Below, one piece after another: positions 5,308-10,534 of a stretch of DNA of 10,534 nt. The notes below the pieces were generated by a model, which was not told where the DNA came from, ran no database searches, and was given only the letters and a program-made list of their open reading frames with translations. Numbering within the stretch: position 1 is the first letter of the stretch; each line of letters starts with the position of its first letter. The translations under genes and the position numbers were made by a program. The stretch spans positions 1-10,534 of the forward strand of contig JABCYT010000059.1 in assembly GCA_013290035.1 (NCBI GenBank). Reading direction: 5' to 3'. Source of the DNA: Alphaproteobacteria bacterium. GTDB lineage: Bacteria > Pseudomonadota > Alphaproteobacteria > Reyranellales > Reyranellaceae.

Positions 5308-8300
5308 TTGCAATCGCTGCTGCGGCGCGCCTTCGGGCGCGCGCAACCTGCTTCCCTATGGGATGACGAAGATCCCATCCGCAGCGAACTCTTCAGTGTC
5401 GAGCGGCTGGAGCAGCATGCGGAAAGCCTCGCCTCGAGCCAACCCATCACCGCCACGCCGACGACCGTCCAATCGCTGGTGGACCGTCTGGCGGACAATG
5501 AGCGCGTACTGCTGGAGGCCTACCGCAGTATAGCCAAGGCTGCCGACGAGGGCCGGCCGATCACGCCCGCCGCGGAATGGCTGCTCGACAATTTCCATCT
5601 CGTCGAGCAGCAGGTCCGTGAAGTCCGCACCGATCTTCCGCCCGGCTACTACCGTCAGCTTGCCAAGCTGAGCAGCGGCCCGCTGGCCGGCTATCCCCGC
5701 GTGTTCGGGGTGGCCTGGGCCTTCGTCGCCCATACCGACAGCCGGTTCGATCCCGAGGCGCTGACCCGCTTCGTGCGCGCCTACCAGACCGTTCAGCCGC
5801 TCAGCATCGGCGAGCTGTGGGCCGTGGCGATCACCCTGCGCATCGTGCTGGTCGAGAACCTCCGGCGCTCGGCCGTGCGCATCATGAGCCGCCGGTCGGC
5901 GCGCGAGGAGGCCGATGCCGTGGCTGACCGCCTGCTGGGTGTGAACGACCTCGTCGCCGATCCGATGGCGCTTGCGCCCTATGAGCGAGCCCCGTTCTCC
6001 GAGGGCTTCATCGTCCAGCTCGTCCAGCGCCTGCGCGACCAGGACCCGGAGACGACCCCCGCCGTGGGTTGGCTCGAGGGGCGGCTGGCGCGTGAGGGCA
6101 CCAACGCCGACGAGCTGGTGCGCAAGGAACATCAGCTGCAGGGCGCGACCAACGTCACGGTGCGCAACATCATCACCAGCATGCGCCTGATCTCCGACAT
6201 CGATTGGGCGAAGCTGTTCGAGGCGGTGAGTCCGGTCGACGATATCCTGCGCGCCGGCAGCGATTTCGCCGCCATGGATTTCGCCACCCGCAACCTCTAT
6301 CGCACCGCCATCGAGCAGATGGCCCGCGGCAGCGACCCGGCCGAGCCTGAAATCGCGCGCCGCGCCCTTCAGGCCGCCTTGTCTGCTCCCATCACATGCG
6401 ACGGCGATCGCCGCCGGCAGGATCCCGGCTATTACCTGATCGCCGGCGGCCGTCCCTCGTTCGAGCGGTCCCTGGGCTATCGGCCGCCCGGCCTCGCTGT
6501 GCGCCGGCGCTTCACGGCCACTGGGGTCGCAGGCTACATCGCCAGTGTTTCCCTGACGGCCGCCGTCGTTCTCTTCCTGCCGCTGCTCGTTCTGGCGCAA
6601 GTCGACATTGCCGGCTGGCGTCTTGCGGTGATGGTTCTGATCGGTCTTCTGCCGGCGGTCGATGCCGCGTTGATGCTGGTCAACCGGGCGATCACCGGCG
6701 GTTTCGGCGCGACGCTTCTGCCTGGCCTCGACCTGCGGGAGGGCGTGCCGGCGCATCTTCGCACCCTGGTTGCCATTCCGAGCTTGCTGACGACACGAAC
6801 GGCAGTCGATGAGCAGATCCAGCGACTCGAGGTCCACTACCTGTCCAATCCCGCCGGCGCGATCCATTTCGCGCTCCTGTCCGACTGGGCGGATGCCAGT
6901 GCGGAGTCCATCGCCGGAGACGCCGACCTCGTGGCGGCGGCCAAGGACGGCATCGCCCGTCTCAATGCCCGCTATCCAAACGCCGATGGCGCCGATCGCT
7001 TCCTCCTGCTTCACCGGCAACGCGTTTGGAACGCAGCGCAAGGCCGATGGATGGGTTGGGAGCGCAAGCGCGGCAAGCTTCACGAGCTCAATCGCCTGTT
7101 GCGCGGCGAGGCCGGCACGACGTTCGTCGACACGGGGCAGCGCCCGCTGTCGGCCGACATCCGCTATGTCGTCACCCTCGATTCCGATACGCGATTGACA
7201 CGCGATGCGATCCTGCGGCTGGTCGGCAAGATGGCGCACCCGCTCAACCGGCCCCGTCTCGATGCCGCCGAGCGCCGTGTCGTCGAAGGCTATGGCGTGC
7301 TGCAACCTCGCGTGACGCCGTCACTGCCGGTTGGCGCGGAAGGCTCGTTGTTTCAGCGTATCTTCTCCAGCAACAGCGGCATCGATCCCTACTCATCGGC
7401 GGTATCGGACGTCTACCAGGATCTGTTCGGCGAGGGCTCCTACTCCGGCAAGGGCATCTACGACATCGACGCCTTCGAGACCGCCCTGCAGGGTCGCGTC
7501 CCCGACAATACGATGCTGAGCCACGATCTTTTCGAGGGCGTGTTCGCCCGCTCCGGGTTGGTGTCCGACATCGAGGTCGTCGAAGAATTTCCCGCCCGCT
7601 ACGACGTGGCCGCGGCGCGCCAGCATCGTTGGGCGCGAGGCGACTGGCAGCTCCTGCCGTGGATGCTGGGTCGCGTGAAGGGGCGGGTGACACGGGGCAA
7701 AGCCGGCTCCCTCACGGTGATCGGCTTCTGGAAAATGTTCGACAATCTACGGCGCACCCTGTCCGCGCCGGCCGCGATCGTGGCGCTGTTGGCGGGATGG
7801 ACCTTGCCTCTGGCGGCCGCGCTCGTCTGGACGGGCTTCATCCTTCTGACCGTCGCGCTGCCGACCATCCTGCCGGTTATCGCCGCTCTCGCGCCGCGGA
7901 ATGCCGGCATCACGATGCGCAGTCATTTCGCCGCGCTCGCGGCGGACACACTCGATGCGCTTTCGCAGTCCGCCCTGCTCGTGGTCTTTCTCACCCACCA
8001 AGCCTGGCTGATGCTGGATGCGATCGGCCGAACCTTGTACCGCCTTTTCTTCAGTCGCCGACATCTGCTCGACTGGACCACCGCGGCTCAGTCCAAGAGC
8101 AGGCTTCGTACCGATTGGATGAGCTTCGTCGTCGAGATGACGGGAAGCCTGATCGTCGCGTCGCTGGCCGCTCTGTTCGTCTGGTATGTCGGTCGCGCGG
8201 CGCTGCCGGTCGCCGCGCCCTTCATCGTGGCGTGGCTGTGCGGGCCGGCGATCGCGCGCTGGGTGAGCGTGGCGCCGGCCGATGCCGGCAGCCTGGCGAT

Positions 8301-10534
8301 CTCCGAGTCCGATGCGCGAGCGCTGCGGCTGATCGCGCGGCGCACTTGGCGCTTCTTCGAGACGTTCGTCACCGCCGCGGACAACATGCTGCCGCCGGAC
8401 AACTTCCAGGAGGATCCCAACTCCGTCGTCGCCCATCGGACATCGCCGACCAATATCGGGCTTCTCCTGCTCTCGACTGCCGCTGCCCGCGACTTTGGCT
8501 GGATCGGCACGTTGGAGGCCGCGGAACGTCTCGAGGCGACGTTCGCGACCCTGGAGCGCCTGAAGCGTTTCCGCGGCCATTTCTTCAATTGGTACGACAC
8601 GGCCGATCTTCGTCCGCTCGATCCGGCCTACATCTCCTCGGTCGATAGCGGCAATCTGGCCGGCCACCTGATCTCGCTGGCCAACGCCTGTGCGGCTTGG
8701 CGAGGCAATCCAACCGTCGCAACCGGCAATCTCGCCGGCGCAGGTGACAGCCTCGCGGTCGGCCGTGAGGCACTCCAGGCACTGCCCGACGACCGGCGTA
8801 CGCAAATCGTCACCTCGCGCGAACTGAACGGCGCCCTCGACGATCTTGCCGCTTCATTGCTGCAGCTTCCGAATCGACTGGACGATCTGGCGCTCGATGC
8901 CGGCAGGGTTACCGATCTGGCCCGTACGTTGGCCAACGAACGGGCCGATTCCGCGAGTGAGGACATGTTGTTCTGGATCGAGGCCGCGCAACGCTCGATC
9001 GAGAGCCATCGTCGCGATGTCGCGCTGGAGCCCGAATCGGTCGCGGCGCTGAAGCGCCGGCTGCAGACCATCGAAGCTACGGCTCGCACCATGGCGAACG
9101 ACATGGAATTCGATTTCCTTCTCGACCAGGAGCGCCGTCTGCTTTCCATCGGCTATCTCGTCGCCGAGGATGCACTCGACCCGAGTTGCTACGACCTGCT
9201 CGCATCGGAAGCCCGGCTCGCCAGCTTCGTGGCGATCGCCACGGGCAGCGTGCCGGCCCGCCACTGGTTCCGGCTGGGCCGCGAAGTGACGCCGATCGGG
9301 CGTGGCGCGGCGCTGGTCTCGTGGTCGGGATCGATGTTCGAGTATCTCATGCCGTCGCTGGTCATGCGCGCGCCGCTTGGCAGCCTGATCGAGAAGACCA
9401 ACGAATTGATCGTGCGGCGGCAGATCGACTACGCGTCGGGGCTCGGCGTGCCATGGGGCATCTCCGAGTCGGCCTACAACGCGCGCGACAAGGAATTGAC
9501 CTATCAATACTCCAACTTCGGCGTGCCGGGACTGGGCTTCAAGCGCGGGCTCCGCGAAAACGTCGTCATCGCGCCCTATGCGACGGCGCTCGCCACGATG
9601 GTCGATCCTGCGGCGGCGACGGCCAACTTCACGCGCTTGGCGGAAATCGGCGGGCGTGGCCGCTACGGATTCTATGAGGCCATCGACTTCACGCCTGCGC
9701 GCCTGCCGGAAGGCAAGACCCAGGCTGTCGTGTACGCCTACATGGCCCACCACCAGGGCATGACGGTGGTCGCCATCGCCAACGCGCTGCTCGACGGCGT
9801 GATGCGCACGCGCTTCCACGCCGAGCCGATGATCCAGGCGACCGAGCTGCTGCTGCAGGAACGAACGCCGCGCGACGTTGCCGTTGCCCATCCGCGCGCC
9901 GAGGAGGTCGGGGTCAGCGCCACGGTGGACGATCTGGAACCAGCGGTCGTTCGCCGACTGCACAATCCGCACGCTGCCAGCCCGTCGGTGCATCTGCTGT
10001 CCAACGGCCGCTACTCGGTGATGCTGACCGCCGCAGGCTCGGGCTACAGCCGCTGGGGCGCGCATGCCGTGACGCGCTGGCGCGAAGACACGACGCGCGA
10101 CGATTGGGGCAGCTATGTCCTGCTGCGCGACGTCGAAAGCGGCGAGGTGTGGTCAGCGACTTACCAGCCACGCGGCACGCGGCCCAACAGTTACGACGTC
10201 ATGTTCGCGGAGGATCGCGCAGAGTTCATCCGGCGCGACGGTGCGCTTACGACGACCCTGGACGTCGTCGTGTCGCCGGAGGACGATGCCGAGGTCCGGC
10301 GCGTCTCCATCGCCAACGCCGGCGGCCAATCGCGAGACATAGAGCTTACCTCCTACGCCGAGATCGTGCTGGCGCCGCCGCTCGCCGATTCGGCGCATCA
10401 GGCCTTCTCCAAGCTCTTCGTCGAGACCGAGTACCTGGCCGGCGCCGGCGCCATCCTGGCGACGCGCCGCCGCCGCGAACCGGGTGAACCCGAGCCGTGG
10501 GCCGGCCATCTGGCGGTCGTCGAGGGCGGGGCGC
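5308..10534 (+). CDS. ndvB: Cyclic beta-1,2-glucan synthase (NdvB/ChvB/Cgs-like), 3' end cut by window edge
   Basis: This is the first ~1742 residues of a multidomain inner-membrane enzyme, usually about 2800 residues, that polymerises and cyclises beta-1,2-glucan from UDP-glucose. Residues 1-400 are a soluble N-terminal region. Hydrophobic segments near 408-430 and 437-458 precede the GT84 glycosyltransferase, with Asp625-Ser-Asp627 (DxD), Asp740 in LSHDLFEG and the R-x-x-R-W motif at 771-775. Several more membrane segments lie between about 819 and 985. A middle glucoamylase-like (cyclising/transglycosylase) region spans about 1000-1500, with motifs WSGSMFEYLMP, GISESAYN, YSNFGVPGLG and AHHQGM. 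From about 1550 a GH94-type beta-sandwich begins (HNPHA, LLSNGRYSVM). The GH94 catalytic part lies outside. The frame has no stop from 5227 to the edge. No ATG occurs in frame before codon 193, so the start is TTG 5308 or GTG 5284. In this family the C-terminal phosphorylase region controls ring size. An ndvA/chvA exporter gene is not in view. Confidence 0.93.
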   Translation, partial: MQSLLRRAFGRAQPASLWDDEDPIRSELFSVERLEQHAESLASSQPITATPTTVQSLVDRLADNERVLLEAYRSIAKAADEGRPITPAAEWLLDNFHLVEQQVREVRTDLPPGYYRQLAKLSSGPLAGYPRVFGVAWAFVAHTDSRFDPEALTRFVRAYQTVQPLSIGELWAVAITLRIVLVENLRRSAVRIMSRRSAREEADAVADRLLGVNDLVADPMALAPYERAPFSEGFIVQLVQRLRDQDPETTPAVGWLEGRLAREGTNADELVRKEHQLQGATNVTVRNIITSMRLISDIDWAKLFEAVSPVDDILRAGSDFAAMDFATRNLYRTAIEQMARGSDPAEPEIARRALQAALSAPITCDGDRRRQDPGYYLIAGGRPSFERSLGYRPPGLAVRRRFTATGVAGYIASVSLTAAVVLFLPLLVLAQVDIAGWRLAVMVLIGLLPAVDAALMLVNRAITGGFGATLLPGLDLREGVPAHLRTLVAIPSLLTTRTAVDEQIQRLEVHYLSNPAGAIHFALLSDWADASAESIAGDADLVAAAKDGIARLNARYPNADGADRFLLLHRQRVWNAAQGRWMGWERKRGKLHELNRLLRGEAGTTFVDTGQRPLSADIRYVVTLDSDTRLTRDAILRLVGKMAHPLNRPRLDAAERRVVEGYGVLQPRVTPSLPVGAEGSLFQRIFSSNSGIDPYSSAVSDVYQDLFGEGSYSGKGIYDIDAFETALQGRVPDNTMLSHDLFEGVFARSGLVSDIEVVEEFPARYDVAAARQHRWARGDWQLLPWMLGRVKGRVTRGKAGSLTVIGFWKMFDNLRRTLSAPAAIVALLAGWTLPLAAALVWTGFILLTVALPTILPVIAALAPRNAGITMRSHFAALAADTLDALSQSALLVVFLTHQAWLMLDAIGRTLYRLFFSRRHLLDWTTAAQSKSRLRTDWMSFVVEMTGSLIVASLAALFVWYVGRAALPVAAPFIVAWLCGPAIARWVSVAPADAGSLAISESDARALRLIARRTWRFFETFVTAADNMLPPDNFQEDPNSVVAHRTSPTNIGLLLLSTAAARDFGWIGTLEAAERLEATFATLERLKRFRGHFFNWYDTADLRPLDPAYISSVDSGNLAGHLISLANACAAWRGNPTVATGNLAGAGDSLAVGREALQALPDDRRTQIVTSRELNGALDDLAASLLQLPNRLDDLALDAGRVTDLARTLANERADSASEDMLFWIEAAQRSIESHRRDVALEPESVAALKRRLQTIEATARTMANDMEFDFLLDQERRLLSIGYLVAEDALDPSCYDLLASEARLASFVAIATGSVPARHWFRLGREVTPIGRGAALVSWSGSMFEYLMPSLVMRAPLGSLIEKTNELIVRRQIDYASGLGVPWGISESAYNARDKELTYQYSNFGVPGLGFKRGLRENVVIAPYATALATMVDPAAATANFTRLAEIGGRGRYGFYEAIDFTPARLPEGKTQAVVYAYMAHHQGMTVVAIANALLDGVMRTRFHAEPMIQATELLLQERTPRDVAVAHPRAEEVGVSATVDDLEPAVVRRLHNPHAASPSVHLLSNGRYSVMLTAAGSGYSRWGAHAVTRWREDTTRDDWGSYVLLRDVESGEVWSATYQPRGTRPNSYDVMFAEDRAEFIRRDGALTTTLDVVVSPEDDAEVRRVSIANAGGQSRDIELTSYAEIVLAPPLADSAHQAFSKLFVETEYLAGAGAILATRRRREPGEPEPWAGHLAVVEGGA

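Noticed and set aside
5356..7305. Long minus-strand open frame (649 codons) opposite the glucan synthase N-terminus
   Set aside because: The plus-strand frame carries clear NdvB-type sequence throughout. The antisense product has no family features and mirrors the codon bias of the real gene.
7026..8648. Plus-strand open frame (540 codons) in another frame inside the glucan synthase
   Set aside because: It is an Arg/Ala-rich shifted reading of a region where the true frame holds the DxD, SHDLFEG and RQHRW glycosyltransferase motifs and membrane segments.
7747..10065. Minus-strand open frames of 352 and 403 codons opposite the second half of the glucan synthase
   Set aside because: They overlap continuous, motif-rich coding sequence on the plus strand and have no domain signature of their own.

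Overview
This is a gene-dense, GC-rich window with nearly every base in coding sequence and strong G/C bias at third codon positions. Together with a large cyclic beta-1,2-glucan synthase of the NdvB/ChvB/Cgs type and a CaiB/BaiF-type alpha-methylacyl-CoA racemase, this suggests an alphaproteobacterium of the rhizobial kind or a relative such as Reyranella or Bradyrhizobium. The taxon is an inference from gene content; no rRNA or other phylogenetic marker is present. I see no tRNA, CRISPR array, insertion sequence or other mobile element.

Layout. (1) Bases 1-1705, minus strand: a secreted serine alpha/beta hydrolase of the dienelactone hydrolase family, followed downstream by an alpha-methylacyl-CoA racemase that runs off the left edge. 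(2) Bases 1706-1794: an 89-bp divergent intergenic region holding a small perfect inverted repeat. (3) Bases 1795-5179, plus strand: a tight three-gene operon encoding an exported beta-propeller protein with twelve visible repeats, a metallo-beta-lactamase-fold hydrolase, and an SDR-fold protein. Intergenic gaps are 9 and 13 bp. (4) Bases 5180-5307: a spacer with a strong terminator-like hairpin. (5) From about 5308 to the right edge, plus strand: the first ~1742 residues of an NdvB-like cyclic glucan synthase. It starts on a non-ATG codon and is cut within its C-terminal glycoside phosphorylase region.

How the genes may work together. The racemase, the two hydrolases, the SDR and the propeller look like a small accessory catabolic or detoxification neighbourhood acting on an unknown acyl-CoA, ester or lactone substrate. 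The shared pathway is inferred only from co-location. The glucan synthase is probably a separate transcription unit: it makes the periplasmic cyclic beta-1,2-glucan used in hypo-osmotic adaptation and host interaction. The most unusual items are the SDR-fold protein, in which the Ser, Tyr and Lys catalytic positions all appear substituted, and the exported protein whose twelve repeats suggest a double six-bladed propeller.
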